DNA of 64,000 bases, taken from NCBI GenBank assembly GCA_021399435.1, contig JAJTUP010000025.1:248001-312000 (forward strand), read 5' to 3'. This DNA comes from Diaporthe sp. PMI_573. Taxonomy: Eukaryota; Ascomycota; Sordariomycetes; Diaporthales; Diaporthaceae. The position numbers were made by a program, and so were the translations under genes. The notes under the pieces are model-generated. The model was given only the letters and a program-made list of their open reading frames with translations. It did no database searches and was not told the origin of the DNA. Shown in pieces: positions 1 to 11,777 of this stretch (within the stretch, counting starts at the first letter, position 1; every line of letters starts with the position of its first letter).

Positions 1-1389
1 TCCACCCAGGCGGGATAGAAGGAGTCGTAGTGGGTGATGTTTGGGTCGACCTTTATTCCAAGTGTGTCCAGTTGTGTAAGCCATGGACCTAGGATGGATT
101 CGGTCTCTGCTAGGTTCTTGTTTGGCGCGAAAAAGGGGGTCATTTGGAATGTCCACACCCCTTGCTTTGGACTGTTCGGAAGCAGCACGAAGTACGCATA
201 TGTTCCGAGATCGGCGTTTGTAGGGAAGTAGTCGAAGTAGGCTCGCACCCCAGCCCAGAAGGTCTCATTTCCGACTGTAGATGTGTCGAATGAGAACCTC
301 GACGCCGTGGTCTGCACATCCGGATGCGCCATGACTGTCACAGACGTGGCGACGCCGAACGTGCTGCCGCCCCCTCCGCGGAGTGCCCAGAACAGATCCG
401 TGTTCTGGGTGAAGTCGGCAGTCACAAAGTTCCCATCCGGAGTCACAACCTCAAATGCGAGAACCTGGTCGGCCCCAGTGCCGTAGATGGAGCTCAACGG
501 ACTGTGTCCGCCGCCCTGGATATAGCCGCCCATAACGCCCACAGTCTACGCCGTTCAGTTAGTTCTGAGAAAAATAATTCTCATTTTGTTCAATGCTGCC
601 AAGAATGAGACTTACCTGGCCCTCGCCACCAACCACAACTTTGCTCTTCTCGCTAGCAGCCTTGTATACCTCGAACGCCTGGACACCCGTCCCGCACTTG
701 AACGCAGCACCGGAATAGCCGCCGGCCTCGTCCTCATACTCGGGGATGTACTGAATATCCTTAAAGTGCCTAGTCCAGATACTCAGGGACTCGGCGCCAC
801 CAGACTTGCCAGAGAAGTCATGCCCCGTGTTCTTGACCACGAGCCGCACGCCCGTGTTGCGGGCAAAGTTGACGCCCGCCTGCACGTGCTTCGGCGTCGT
901 GGCGTTGATGACATACATCGGGAAGCCGCCCGCCGTGCAGCCCTTGCTGTCGTAGATGCTGGGCGGCATGCAGGTGAGGCCCTGGTAGATGGGGGAGAAC
1001 ATCTCGATCGGGTCCTGGAGGTGGATGTACGAGTTGGTCCAGTTGACGGAGATCTTGCTGCACTCGGCCGCGTCGTAGTACGGCCCGTCGTAGCAGACTG
1101 ACGCCCGCGGGTGCGGCTTCAGGAGGTTCCCGTCCACGGCCTGGTTGAGCGCCGTCCATGTCTCGTCCGACGGCCAGTCGACATCGCCCGGGTAGACCTT
1201 GCAGGATCGGTTGCCGGCTTGGCTGTTCGACTGGGTGCCGGATTGGAACAGGTGGCTGGACTCACTTGGTAGTGCTTCGATGTCCGCCGCAGTGAGCTGC
1301 TCTTTTTCCGACTCGAAGAGCTCCGGTGCGGCCTGGCCACATCTGGCCAGGAGTAGGCCAGCACAAAGCGAGACCCGAAGAGCTGACAT
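1..1389 (-). CDS. Secreted FAD-linked oxidase (berberine-bridge/6-hydroxynicotine oxidase type), 3' end outside window
   Basis: Two exons are visible on the minus strand: 1389-616 and 545-1. The intron (615-546, GTAAGT...CGTAG) is phase 0. The protein begins with a signal peptide (MSALRVSLCAGLLLARCGQA), so it is probably exported. Next comes a PCMH-type FAD domain with the NTGHDFSGKS segment, whose His normally carries the 8-alpha-linked flavin, and after the splice the GGYIQGGGHSPLSS loop typical of fungal oxygen-dependent FAD oxidases. The family oxidises alcohols, sugars or secondary-metabolite intermediates, and the substrate cannot be read from sequence. The reading frame is still open at base 1, so the substrate-binding half and the C-terminal BBE motif lie outside. 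No biosynthetic core enzyme is visible beside it. Family assignment is firm; function is not. Confidence 0.9.
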
Positions 1390-2936
1390 GATATATCAGT
1401 ACTGTACTCTGCAGGCCACAGACGACTAACACATACCGACATAGAAGGCCTTGAAGCTATCTCAGCTGGCGACACAATTTATTGTTTTTCGACAAAGTAG
1501 AATTTCTGGGTCCGCCACCCGATAGACGGGCCCCGTTGCCTTGGCTTTGCAACCTCATTTCAAACTACTAGTGTTACTCGCCAGCTCGCTTTGCCTCCCC
1601 ATAAGTTTTAAGGGTCGTTCCGGCGCGCGGTCAGCACTAGATGATTCCGGGCTTTATCCAGGGGCGCGGGAGTCCAATGGCACCCCGGCCCGCCGCCGAT
1701 CTCCTCGGCGTACAACACTCTTCCGAGCGCGTATAGTAATTAAACTACAAATTTTGAAGTCATGAATGCGATGTGAGCTTAAGCGAGACCGGCAGATGAT
1801 TGATCGAGCCCCTAGTAACATTGACGATTTGTTGTACATCTGCCTTAAGTCGTCTTTACGCGATTCAGTTTGCCCCTTAGCTAGACTGAGGTGCTTACAA
1901 TCTTCTCAGTGCGGCCCGTCACAGAACCATCCATAGTTATACTGAATTCTCCCCACATCAGTGGTGGCAGGGTTAACCTGACCAGCAGGGCTCGATGGCA
2001 ATGGTGTGGGCATCAGCTGGTGTTATCCTTCCTATGTTATTCGAAGTACATCCATGTCCAAATAGTACTGTAGGACAAGAAGGATTTTCTACTTGATCAA
2101 AATGCAGTAATTAGAAAAGAGTTCAGTTGGAGCTCACTTCATATGACCAAGCTTCACCTGAGGCGGTAGTAGGAAGAGACCCCCACTGTGAAATACGCAA
2201 GATCTTGTCTCCGACCTGAGGAGGCGTTGGGCTCCGCCCGAGATATCCTCGCTGTGTGATACAAAAGCCGCTTTTGCTGATTCCGATTAATTATATACCC
2301 TAAGTATTGAAGGGCTAATTGTCATGTCGGCGGGCTTGAGAGAATTCTCTTTAGTTTACTCACCACATCGAACACCGATCGGCTTTCATGTCGCCCCCAT
2401 CTCTCGTCCGCGATTGCAACAACGCTGGAGTTAGATACGATATTACTAACCATGACGGATCCCTGTGGCCTGTAGCATTCTTCATTGTTTGAGTGCGAAT
2501 GGGCATTGTCGTGAGGCGGACGAACGGGCCGGGGTTCTGGCGCCGTCGCCATGCTGCCGATGGCCTCATCGCTGCTGCGATCTGTGACGGGACGGCTCTT
2601 ATATACTACTGCAAGTAATCGATTGATGATTGATTGATTATTCTGGTCCTTTCGCCGTCACGGCCGGGCTGGCAGTAGTAGTCAAGTCTGTATCACGATC
2701 AGCCCTACTTGCTGTCAGGAGCTGCAAATGCGATCGTGTACCACTCACTGGCCGGCAGGGTTCGAAAAGTACATTTTCGGCCCTTCCGATGCAATCCAGC
2801 TGAACCCGCCGAGAGCGGGTAAAATACTTCTTTCGTCTGCCTATAAGACCAAGGTAGCTACGTGGCCTTTTGTTCGACACTTCTGCAACTCGTGTCCTGC
2901 CTCCACAACTTAGAACGTCTCCCATTCCCCACAGCC
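1390..2936. other. Gene-free stretch between the divergent FAD oxidase and HET relic
   Basis: This 1.5-kb AT-rich stretch should contain the oxidase promoter. Minus-strand frames at 2322-2569 (about 70-76 codons) match nothing I recognise. I see no repeat, tRNA or mobile element. Confidence 0.5.
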
Positions 2937-5268
2937 ATGGAGCGGACGCCCTCCAGGTCTTCCAGGGACGACTGCGTTGCCATCGAGCTTGGCTCCGTTA
3001 TAAGAGCTTCTCAGGTCGTACGCTCATCCAGCGGGCCATCGATCTCTCCTCGCCAGGTCTATCAGCAACTTGCTCTAGCCGCGGACACCATTCGAGTCAT
3101 CGATCTTGATTGGTCGGCAGACATATCTGATCTCCTGACCGGGACCCTTAGGGTCATCTGACTCAAGGACTGTCCAAACTTCACTGCCTTGTCTTATGTC
3201 TGGGGCAAGGGGGGCACAGCATCCATCCGCTGCAATGGTTCCGCTTTCGCGATCACTCCTAATTGACATGAAGCCCTCCTGTCCTTAAGGTCCATGTATG
3301 GGGCAATTTGCATTTGGGTGGATGCTATTTGTATCAACCAAGAAGATGACACAGAAAAGGACGGGCAGATACCTTTGATGGGGGAGATATTCACCTGGGC
3401 AAGTGTGGTATACGTCTGGCTGGGCCCTGGAGATGACAGGTGTACCCGGGCTATAGAGTCCCTGAAGATGGTCTCAACACTGCGGCTTCCACGGTTCGGA
3501 CCTCCTTGGGTACACGGTCGCTGGGGGAAGACTGTTTTCAGCGACCGCATAGTATGCCTGGTTAAGGGCACATGTTTTGTCCTCCAGAAATTCTTAAGCT
3601 TCCACTTCTTGGACAGTTAGTTATGCCTGAGCTCTATCGCTACCTTAAACTGACACTCTGGGAATCCATACAGGAAAATGGGCGAACAAGTTGAAGAAGC
3701 ACTGTGCCGTGGGCGATCTAGACCGAGTCTTGGGCCATGAGTGGCTGACACGCGTTTGGACGTTTCAAGAGATCGTCCTCGCATCAAACCCACTGCTAGT
3801 GTGCGGGAAGTCGGTGCTCCCTTGGTCAGTCCTGCAACGATCTTTAGAGCTCTACCATGATAACCACAGATCCCGCGTCCCGAAACGCTTAGGCCTAGTA
3901 AGGTCTGACAACATCGATTCGTGGTGGTACCTTCTAATCGTCTGGATGAGCATTTCACGCCCCACAAGGTGGCATGAAAAAACACTAAGACTCCTCCCAC
4001 AAGAAAGAAGGAATATTTCTGTCAAGGATTACAGAGCCAAGTACCTGGGAGATTGTCAATCTTGGTCTTTGGTGATGCGCATGTCATATCTTGTATCGAG
4101 CCTAGGCTTGATAGGGTTCCCCTTTGTGCTGGCAGGTGTCGTGGCCAGTTCATTCGGAAATATAAAGTTCGAACTCGGCATGCTTGTATTTTTTCCTCTG
4201 TCACTATGGTCCGCTCTGCTGTTTGTTATCAGCGTGAGATTTGAAGGACTTTTCATGCCATTCGAACAACTCCCAGAGGTCGAAGAAGCTGTGCTGGTGG
4301 GGATGCTGAAGGCGTTACGGGAGCGAAACTCTTCCGTGCCCAAGGACCAAGCCTTCGCTCTACACGGTGTCCTACAGGCTTTAACAGTTGTGCCGCACAA
4401 GGGGCCGAAAGTTGAGTCTGCCAAACCACTAGGCGAAGTCTACTACGAACTCCTTGGGGACCTTATATTCTGGAATCCCAGGCTGATTTGCCTTCTGATC
4501 GACGTGGGACCGCCGATTCCTAATGCGGTACCAGACTGGAGCACACTACGCGAAAGTTCTTGGATCGAACACGATGTCGTTTATAATCCTGTCACAAGCA
4601 ATACCGACGCCCCTCGGGTGGACGTCCGTGGACATGAATTGACTGTTCAAGGGACTATTCTTGGCGCGGCGAGTTTTCTGACAGGCCCATTCAACCGGCT
4701 CGATCGCGACAACTTAGACACGAATCACCCAGAAACGCGGCAGAATCTCTCTGCAGCTATTTCTCAGTTCTCTGGTTGGCTGGGGGCAATCGGCCGAGAT
4801 GTTCCAGTCAGTCCAGTCTATGAGTCCCTTCCTAAGGCCATTCTGGATGCGCTTTACGGACGGGTGAGCAGCTTCGATAGCGCAGATGGGCCATCATTCA
4901 ACAAATGGCGGCGAATACTCTCAAACTGGGACGCCAGAGGCAACAGGGCTTCTACGGACAATCTCCTTGACAGAGTGGCTGGCGACCCTTCTGTCCTGGA
5001 ATTTACTGTCAAGATCTGCAACACTCTCTGCCAGAGACGGGGACTCTTCTTCTCAATCGATGGCCACATAGGCTCGGGTCCAGAGCATATGCTTATCAGT
5101 GACAAGATCGTTCTTGTGAACGGTGTGTCCGCACCCTTGGTCCTCCGCCAGTACGCACAAAGGCCGGTGCTGTATCGTGTCGTCGGTCCTGCGTTTGTAT
5201 GTGGTTTCACGGATCTCAACAACGAGGCGCAACAGGAACAAGATTGGAGCTCTTTTACATTGGTCTAG
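2937..5268 (+). pseudogene. HET-domain (heterokaryon incompatibility) protein interrupted by two in-frame TGA codons
   Basis: Reading from ATG 2937 through an intron at 3616-3673 (GTTAGT...CATACAG, branch CTGAC) gives one frame of 758 codons, close to the intact HET protein at 57.3-59.6 kb. It contains the HET landmarks FTALSYVWG, WVDAICINQEDD, IPLMGEIFTWASVVYVWLG and LTRVWTFQE. Two TGA codons break it, at 3159-3161 just before the SYVWG motif and at 3264-3266 between SYVWG and WVDAICINQ. No GT-AG intron removes them without losing the HET core. Two hydrophobic helices follow (about 4080-4250), then the usual C-terminal half ending in a VLVNGVSAPLVLRQ segment. HET proteins trigger cell death after fusion with an incompatible strain. 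Here decay or an assembly error is likelier than function. The ORF from 3691 to 5268 is otherwise intact, so the damage looks recent. Confidence 0.8.
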
Positions 5269-6087
5269 GCTCTAATGGACAAATTTGTCATAAACCTTCA
5301 CATATGTTGACCTGATTTAGTCTTCTTCAAATAGTTTTGTTTTTAATCCGTGGAAATACGCTTCTTAAGCAGTATGTAGGCAGTCCCTTTATACAGTGGT
5401 AAACGCTTAAACACTCAACGTTTTTTTTTAAAAAATAAAAAACAATGCCGATAACATTAGGTCTAGAATACGATTGTGGCACGTGGCCCAGAAAACATAG
5501 ACAGCCTTGTGACAGCCGCTTGCCTTTCTAGCATGAAATGGACTATTTGTATTCTTTGAGTTCCTCTACTAAGCTGGAACGGCAATGAGCGTCCTATAAG
5601 GACAAGGAACAATGTGTCTTATCGACGATAACAGTGAGATTCGCTATGCAAGGCTTTAAACAGTGTCTTTCCAATCTACTTCTGCAAACCAGTGCTCTGT
5701 TAGATGCCACTACTTTCTTCTAGCATGATATAAAATCGCATTTTCCTACCCCACCTCTAGGCTGTGGGTACAGATTTTATTGGGATCTCACATGAAGTAA
5801 AAGAAAAAAGGTCGAGTCTGCTTATATTACTCAAGGAAAGTATTACTTCTTATGCGGTGCACTCTTTCCACCTCTCATGTAGCAGTTGGCTCATCCGGAA
5901 CGGTAGATGATTAATTGGCATGAGCCGCACGAGATCACATGGCGAGAACATGAAAAGCCCAAGCTCACTTCCTCCATTTGCTTCCAGTACTATCATGCGC
6001 GACTTCCGACCAAAGTCCCTCAAAGGACGTACTCTCCCGCAAGCTTAGCTCATCCTTGATCAACATAGTCACCACCAGTACTGAATC
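5269..6087. other. Gene-free stretch, AT-rich
   Basis: Lies between the HET relic and the 3' end of the next minus-strand gene. It contains A/T runs near 5420-5445 but no open frame or repeat that I can support. Confidence 0.5.
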
Positions 6088-7341
6088 TTAGTTTGGTGAG
6101 AAAACCGTGTGATAAGGGCCCCACTCGTAGTCATCGACATGTTCGTAGGTGTCTTCCTTTATGGGGCAGCCGCGCTCGTCGACTTCGGTTCCCGCTGCCC
6201 CATCGCTATTGCGAGGTCTGTCATCCTGGTGCAGCTGGGGTCGCATCAAACGGGCTAACATGCGAAGCACACCCGGATCGACATCCTGAAATGGGTTTTC
6301 GTCATCGTCACCGTCATCGTCGTCGTCGCTGTCTCGGCCTAATTCTTCCTCATGCCAGCCGATGCCCATGTAGCGGATCTGGCCCCAGGTCATGCCCGGC
6401 CATTGCTTCCGAATGTCATGTTCCATCATGGGCGAGGTCCCGTTCTCGGTGTAGTTAACACCCTTCCCTCTCCTCGCCACGACCAGAATTTCCTTTTCCT
6501 TTTCGCCAGGCGTCATCAGAGCTGTGTCCGACTCAACCCCGTATTGGGATTCTTTTCCAGGCTCGGCGACCTGATCGGCAAAGGCCTGGCGAGTGGCTGG
6601 TTTGGAGATCATGGAGCCACTCGAAGAGGCATTCGTCGACCGGTAAATGGTGACTGATGCTGTGGGTCCATCGCGGGCTGCAAGTGCTTGGGTCCAGGTG
6701 GATGGCTGCTGTGCACGCCAGCCGCGTTTCCACTCGTACTTCCCAAACAACTTGTCGGATTTTCCGAAGCCGAGCATCACGGAGTTGTTGGACAGATAGT
6801 AGAGTTCCTTCCAACCATCACTGTGATTGATCAGGGCATCCAGATCGAGGTATCTGGACTGTGCAATTGATTCGCCGGCAACGGTAAGCCTGTCAAGGCG
6901 CAAGCCGCGCAGTAACTTGAGGATTTGTGGCAACTGGTATCGCCACCCTCGGTATTCGTACTCTCCATCTTCGATAACATTTGTTTTCAGCTCCAGTGGG
7001 TGTTCACACGAATAGCGCATGTGGCGCAGCTTCCCCAGAGTCTGCCGGTCCAGGTCGGCGAGCTTATCCAGCATTGTCTCTGGGTCATCGAAGCTGAACA
7101 GGACCTGGCCCAACCAGCTGTCTCCGATTTCGTTATTGACTCGACGGCAGACGCGGAGGACGCCTAGGCTATTGGGGGCTGGGCGCAGGCGGATATTGCT
7201 CAGCTTGCCTGTGGCGTACGTCGGTCGCTTGCCGAAGGACAAGCGGGTGGAACAGAAGATGTGAGAGTAGATATCCAAGCGAATCTCCGGAGGTAGCTTC
7301 TGGAAGAACAAGCTTGAGTCCTGTGGGTCCTGAGTCGGCAT
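6088..7341 (-). CDS. LPPE-type (F-box-like/2EXR-like) fungal protein, 417 aa
   Basis: Single-exon gene starting at ATG 7341. The N-terminus (residues about 15-30) reads LPPEIRLDIYSHIF, followed by a VLRVCRRVNNEI block. This layout is common to a large fungal group of F-box-like/2EXR proteins in which the short helix resembles the start of an F-box. The middle is predicted helical with no catalytic motif. Residues near 330-350 form an acidic run (DSDDDDDGDDDENPF), and the C-terminus is hydrophilic, so the protein is probably soluble. A relative with LPPEVRNKIY sits at 31.8-32.8 kb. The family is expanded in filamentous fungi and almost entirely uncharacterised; a ubiquitin-ligase adaptor role would be inference only. 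Confidence 0.8.
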   Translation of the reverse strand: MPTQDPQDSSLFFQKLPPEIRLDIYSHIFCSTRLSFGKRPTYATGKLSNIRLRPAPNSLGVLRVCRRVNNEIGDSWLGQVLFSFDDPETMLDKLADLDRQTLGKLRHMRYSCEHPLELKTNVIEDGEYEYRGWRYQLPQILKLLRGLRLDRLTVAGESIAQSRYLDLDALINHSDGWKELYYLSNNSVMLGFGKSDKLFGKYEWKRGWRAQQPSTWTQALAARDGPTASVTIYRSTNASSSGSMISKPATRQAFADQVAEPGKESQYGVESDTALMTPGEKEKEILVVARRGKGVNYTENGTSPMMEHDIRKQWPGMTWGQIRYMGIGWHEEELGRDSDDDDDGDDDENPFQDVDPGVLRMLARLMRPQLHQDDRPRNSDGAAGTEVDERGCPIKEDTYEHVDDYEWGPYHTVFSPN

Positions 7342-8391
7342 GTCAGGTAGTCAGGTCTGTTTGTTTGCTCAGAGCTTAGTTAACTTCTTATTCTTCTTTC
7401 CTTTGCCCTGTGCTGTGTTGTGTTTATTAAGAAAATGTTGACATGGATTTAGGCAAAAGACTGTTGGCTCGCGTCGAGAGAATATTTTGGTCTTTGGCCG
7501 TATTACTGATTGCCCGACTACTAGTCTTGGGCTACTTATGTCGACGGTTCTTGTCTATGGCGCCGCCAGAAGCGGTTCGCTAGCCTTGTCTGTGCCGCTG
7601 CCACAAGGCTATCTATGCTTTCTGGGCCACGTGCCACAATCGTATTCTAAACCTACTGTTATCGGTATTGTTTTTTGTTCATTGTTTTGTTTTCATTGTT
7701 TTTTTTTTCATTGTCTTTTTTTGGTTGTCCCCCCCCCCCCCAAACGCTGGGTGTTTAAGCGTTTACCACTGTATGAAAGGACCATCTACATACTGCTTAA
7801 GAAGCGTACGTACACGGATTAAAAAACGAAACCACCTAACAATATATCTGTATCCCGCTCTACATCAAGCACTTGGGCATCCACTTCAGGCAATCCAGGG
7901 TCCCACTGCAATGACTGATTAGTGGAAGACTCAAGCAAAGCCCGAGGGAGTCGCGATGGAGTCACAGAGCGTCAAAAGGACCAGGGTAGAAACCCACTTT
8001 GGGAAATGTGAGTCAGAACTCGTGGAGCTGTGGTTGCAGAGACTCACGATTGACGTTGGGCTTGGGCTGTCCCGCTGACTAAGATGGGACGGGTGCCTGG
8101 AAGCCCGGCCCCACTAATGGTAGACCAGCCTATCTCTGACGGATCTTTCAGGGGTCCTATGACTTCATTGCCACTACTACAGTTGGCGTCTCAAGCTCAT
8201 CTGGTAGTCTCAATCCGCACCCACATAAAACCTGCCACTTTGCCTCAAATCCCCCATTGCAGCCTTCTCGATTCTTTCCTGGCTATTCATGTATTCAAAA
8301 GTTCTGAAGCCCATAACCCACCCGCATCCTGTCGGAGCCCATCCTGCTTCATCAGGCCTCGCTGTCCTTTCGACGGCCCCCCAATCCCACG
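7342..8391. other. Divergent intergenic region with T-rich tract and C13 run
   Basis: Separates two divergently transcribed F-box-type genes. It holds a T-rich, imperfect TTTTCATTG-like repeat at about 7668-7728, followed directly by 13 C residues (7729-7741). Short ORFs here are low complexity and were not called. Confidence 0.6.
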
Positions 8392-10335
8392 ATGCTCGAC
8401 GCCCTACCAGATGACGTCCTCCTCATCATACTTGTCCACCTAGAGACTGCAAAGGATATACGTGCTTTTCTCCTGGCCAACCGGCGTCTCGGGTCCCTCA
8501 TTCGAGCAGACAACGAGAGTGGCTGGCGTGCCTTCGTCCGCTCCCGGTTCCCATCCACACCCATACCCTTCGTGCCCTCATCTAGCTCCTCCAGCTATCC
8601 GAGATGGGGGGAGATAGCCAGCTCTTTGACTTGGCAGTCTCGTGCCTGGGAACGCCGTTCATTGTATTTCCAGGCCATGCTACCAGAGGCCAGTCCTGAC
8701 CAGCGCCGAGGCCCACGACGCCGTCAGGGAACCCCGTATCATCCTGTCCTAGATGCCCATTTTGATTTTGCGGCAAAGGAGGAGCTGGTAGTCTGGGGCG
8801 CTGGCGAGAACTTCGTTGCGAGGAGGCGAAGACTAGGGCGAGAGAGTACCTACCCAGAGAAGGTCGTCTGGCAGCGGCTGGATGGGAAAGACCTGGGCTA
8901 CGCGGCCGGTCCTGATGATATCAAGGCCGTCTCGGTTGTGGAGGGTGTTGGTGATGGTTCGGGAGCGCTGGTAGGCCGAGATAATGGCCATCTCGTCCTA
9001 CTCGATCTGAGCGAGAAGGCCTTCGGCAAGAAGCTAGCGGATTTCAGTCCCGAATTTGCCACCGTCGATGGGACTGAAGATTTCGGCCCAACTACGAGGT
9101 TCAACCAGGGCACCATAAACTCGATCGATGTGCTTCCTCGGAAAAGACTTGTGGCTGCTGCTACAAAGGCTGGGATACAACTGTACCACTTACCCGACCA
9201 AGCCGGGGTCAACGTCCAGCCCTCCGCCTATCTGGATCTGACAACCCATCATTTCGACCTACCAAACACGACCGTGGGACACGCACGATGGATGGGCGAG
9301 GACATGATGGCCTTCGCCCTGCAAGGCTGTCAGCACCAACTCAGATACGCTACGATCACCCCGACCGGGATCGAGACATTGTCCCCTTACAAGAACCCTG
9401 CTCTGGAGGACCGCTTTGACATCAGCTATGGCAAGGGCAGACTGTGCACCCATTCTTTGACCCCGATCAATGCATCGTCCGTCACCGGCGGAAATTCGAA
9501 TCTGCTCCTGACCGCCTGGCGCGACGGCTCGGTGAGACTGCAGGATCTCCGAACGCAGTCGCCTTCCGACCTCGTCTACTGCGACAACATCGATCCGTGG
9601 TCCGAATTTGAGTCACTCCTGCCCTTCGGCACCAGCCACTTCGTCGCCGGCGGCGCTCAGGGCGCGACGATCAAAGTCTTCGACTTCCGCTGGCCCAAGA
9701 ACTATTACCATACTGCAGCGCTGCCGTGTAGCCCCGAGCAGCCTTTCCCGAAGCCCATCCAGCCGTTCCTGAAGCCCCCGAGCCTCTCTTCCAAACCGCG
9801 GAGACAGTGCGATGCTCGACCCACAGGCAGCCGGTGCAGCTGGCACGAGCTGTCGCGGGACCTGTACTATCGCCCCAACGGCACGTTCTTCTTCTCCAAC
9901 TCCCTCCCCCGTAAGGACGCCTACGCGGGCGTGTGGAGCATGGCGCGGTCGTCCTCCCTTGCGCCGAACTTTTACGTTGGGATCTCTGGCGGCGTGGTCG
10001 AAGCCAGCCTCTCCTCAGCCCCAGGAGCCTCCCCAGCGGAAGTCGACCCTATCTTTGGCTCCATCATGGGCCAGCAGGACTCGGGTGCGGGCTACTCGGC
10101 CGTGCCGCTGGAGGCGAGCCTAATGGAGACGGGCGACGGCATGATGTATAGGGAGAACGACCGGAGCGTGAGGATGCCGCCTATGAGGGGCAAGGGGCGG
10201 AATAAGTTCAGGAAGGACGAGTATGAGGATATACCGCTGGAGCTGAGGGCGAGGCACCGGCTTGATGAACGGTACCAGATCATGGGTGATTTCGTTGGCG
10301 ACGTAGACTTCTGGCGGGCGAAGGAGAGGTGGTGA
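8392..10335 (+). CDS. F-box protein with WD40-like beta-propeller, 647 aa
   Basis: Single-exon gene from ATG 8392. Residues 1-45 (LDALPDDVLLIILVHLETAK...) fit an F-box, which recruits Skp1 of an SCF ubiquitin ligase. From about residue 110 there are degenerate WD-like blades: GALVGRDNGHLVLLDL, INSIDVLPRKRLVAAATKAG, LLLTAWRDGSVRLQDL and FVAGGAQGATIKVFDFRW. An F-box followed by a propeller suggests a substrate receptor, though the substrate is unknown. The C-terminus (about 570-647) is charged and without a recognised domain. It converges with the Aurora kinase gene with 170 bp between stops, a gap that includes a C10 run at 10346-10355. The length is normal for such proteins and no frame damage is seen. 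Confidence 0.85.
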   Translation: MLDALPDDVLLIILVHLETAKDIRAFLLANRRLGSLIRADNESGWRAFVRSRFPSTPIPFVPSSSSSSYPRWGEIASSLTWQSRAWERRSLYFQAMLPEASPDQRRGPRRRQGTPYHPVLDAHFDFAAKEELVVWGAGENFVARRRRLGRESTYPEKVVWQRLDGKDLGYAAGPDDIKAVSVVEGVGDGSGALVGRDNGHLVLLDLSEKAFGKKLADFSPEFATVDGTEDFGPTTRFNQGTINSIDVLPRKRLVAAATKAGIQLYHLPDQAGVNVQPSAYLDLTTHHFDLPNTTVGHARWMGEDMMAFALQGCQHQLRYATITPTGIETLSPYKNPALEDRFDISYGKGRLCTHSLTPINASSVTGGNSNLLLTAWRDGSVRLQDLRTQSPSDLVYCDNIDPWSEFESLLPFGTSHFVAGGAQGATIKVFDFRWPKNYYHTAALPCSPEQPFPKPIQPFLKPPSLSSKPRRQCDARPTGSRCSWHELSRDLYYRPNGTFFFSNSLPRKDAYAGVWSMARSSSLAPNFYVGISGGVVEASLSSAPGASPAEVDPIFGSIMGQQDSGAGYSAVPLEASLMETGDGMMYRENDRSVRMPPMRGKGRNKFRKDEYEDIPLELRARHRLDERYQIMGDFVGDVDFWRAKERW

Positions 10336-10505
10336 GAGAGTGTGGCCCCCCCCCCATAGACTATAGAAGAGAACGAGCAATCCTTGGGCTGCCGCTCAGG
10401 CTCGCAACAACGCATAGAAGTTAATGTCACTCCCCTTATCGATACGAACACATCGTGCACGCCGCTCGCGCTGAGTAGGCAGACGGTGTATACCGGCTGT
10501 GCTCG

Positions 10506-11777
10506 TCAGCCTTTGGGGCCCACAGTCTCCTCGATCCCTTGACAGTGCTTGAGGATCCACGGATGTTGCCGGACCTGCTCGAGGGGAAGCCTTCCACCTG
10601 GGTCAACTACGAGAAGCTGGTCGGATGTCAGCACCAACTCCCAATTTCGGGCGGTGTCAAGCTCACAAACCTTGTGTATCAGATCCCTGGCCTCAGCGCT
10701 GACGAACGAGGGGATATGCACGTCCCCCATCGCGATTCTCCTGGTCGTCATCACAAAGGTATCCTCGAACGGCGCCTCGCCCACGAGGAACTCGTACATC
10801 AGCACGCCAAGGGACCAGAGGTCCACCCTCTCGTCGTAGGACCCATCGGCCCTGGCCCCTCCTCCCGACGCCGCCACCATCTCGGGCGGCAGGTAGTCGA
10901 GCGTCCCGCAGTACGTCGTGCGGCGCTTCCCCGGCGCGTGAACGCTCCACCCAAAATCCGAGATCTTGATCTCCCCGTGCACGCCAACAAGGATATTCTC
11001 AGGCTTGATATCGCGGTGGATGACATGCTTGCGGTGCAGATGCCCCAGCGCGCCCGCCATCTGCGCGACGTACCCCGCCGCCCTGGGCTCGGCGAACCGG
11101 CCGCGGGGGGACTTGCGCAGGTGCCCGTACAGCTCGCCCTGGCCCGCGTACTCGAGGATGAGGAAGATGCGCTTGGTGTCGTGGAAGTGCCCGTACAGCT
11201 TGAGGATGTTAGGGTGCGCCAGGTTGGCCTGGATCTCGACCTCGCGGCGCACCTGCTTCTCGACGTGGGCCTGCTGCAGCTCGCTCTTGTGGAGGACCTT
11301 GAGGGCGCAGATGAACTTGTGCTCGCGCTCGCGGGCTAGGTAGACGCGGCCGAACTTGCCCTTGCCTAGGGGCTTGCCTATCTCGAACATGCCTAGGTGG
11401 AAGGTCTTGGGCTCGGGCTGTCTGGTGAGCATCACCGGTTTTTGTTCTGCATGAGAGGTATCGTGGGATGTAGTTGTGGTGATAGAGGTGGCGTTGAGAC
11501 TCGATGGGAGGGGGGCAGCTGTTTTGCGCAGCGATGAGGTCGATTTGCTGCTGTTTATCTGGTTTTGGAGGGCGACTTTCAGGAGTTTGGGGCGGAAGGA
11601 GGTATGTGAGAGAGACTTTGCCATCGACCTGGCCTGTTTTCGAGAGTTAGTGACAGCCGAACAGTGTGCAAATATGAGAAGAGAACGTGCCTTTGAATTC
11701 TCCTTGTCCTCCCACTCCTGACGGTTGCCGTTAACCGACGAGTGCTGCATCCGGGTCTCGAGAGCGTGAGTTGCCAT
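10506..11777 (-). CDS. ark1: Aurora serine/threonine kinase (Ipl1/Ark1 type), about 386 aa after splicing
   Basis: The mitotic chromosomal-passenger kinase. The kinase domain shows the glycine loop [15 protein letters not shown], catalytic [19 protein letters not shown], the Aurora activation loop [16 protein letters not shown], and [13 protein letters not shown]. The window lies open in one frame from 11777 to 10506, but two in-frame introns are hidden. One is 54 nt at 10670-10617 (GTTTGT...CTGAC...CCAG); removing its 18 codons restores the family sequence [19 protein letters not shown] second, 57 nt at 11690-11634, has a strong CTAAC and AAACAG 3' end but needs a GC donor (AAG|GCACGT); it gives [12 protein letters not shown]. 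The predicted coding exons are 11777-11691, 11633-10671 and 10616-10506. Kinase identity is firm; the GC-AG intron is moderate. Confidence 0.92.
   Translation of the reverse strand: MATHALETRMQHSSVNGNRQEWEDKENSKARSLLIFAHCSAVTNSRKQARSMAKSLSHTSFRPKLLKVALQNQINSSKSTSSLRKTAAPLPSSLNATSITTTTSHDTSHAEQKPVMLTRQPEPKTFHLGMFEIGKPLGKGKFGRVYLAREREHKFICALKVLHKSELQQAHVEKQVRREVEIQANLAHPNILKLYGHFHDTKRIFLILEYAGQGELYGHLRKSPRGRFAEPRAAGYVAQMAGALGHLHRKHVIHRDIKPENILVGVHGEIKISDFGWSVHAPGKRRTTYCGTLDYLPPEMVAASGGGARADGSYDERVDLWSLGVLMYEFLVGEAPFEDTFVMTTRRIAMGDVHIPSFVSAEARDLIHKVCELDTARNWELVLTSDQLLVVDPGGRLPLEQVRQHPWILKHCQGIEETVGPKG

Noticed and set aside
2937..3290. Repeat-induced point mutation (RIP) as cause of the HET stops
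   Set aside because: Only two nonsense codons in an otherwise clean gene, with no excess of TpA or AT drift visible; a RIP-hit gene would show many.
10539..11339. 266-codon plus-strand ORF opposite the Aurora kinase
   Set aside because: A mirror of GC-rich coding sequence; the minus strand holds unmistakable kinase motifs.
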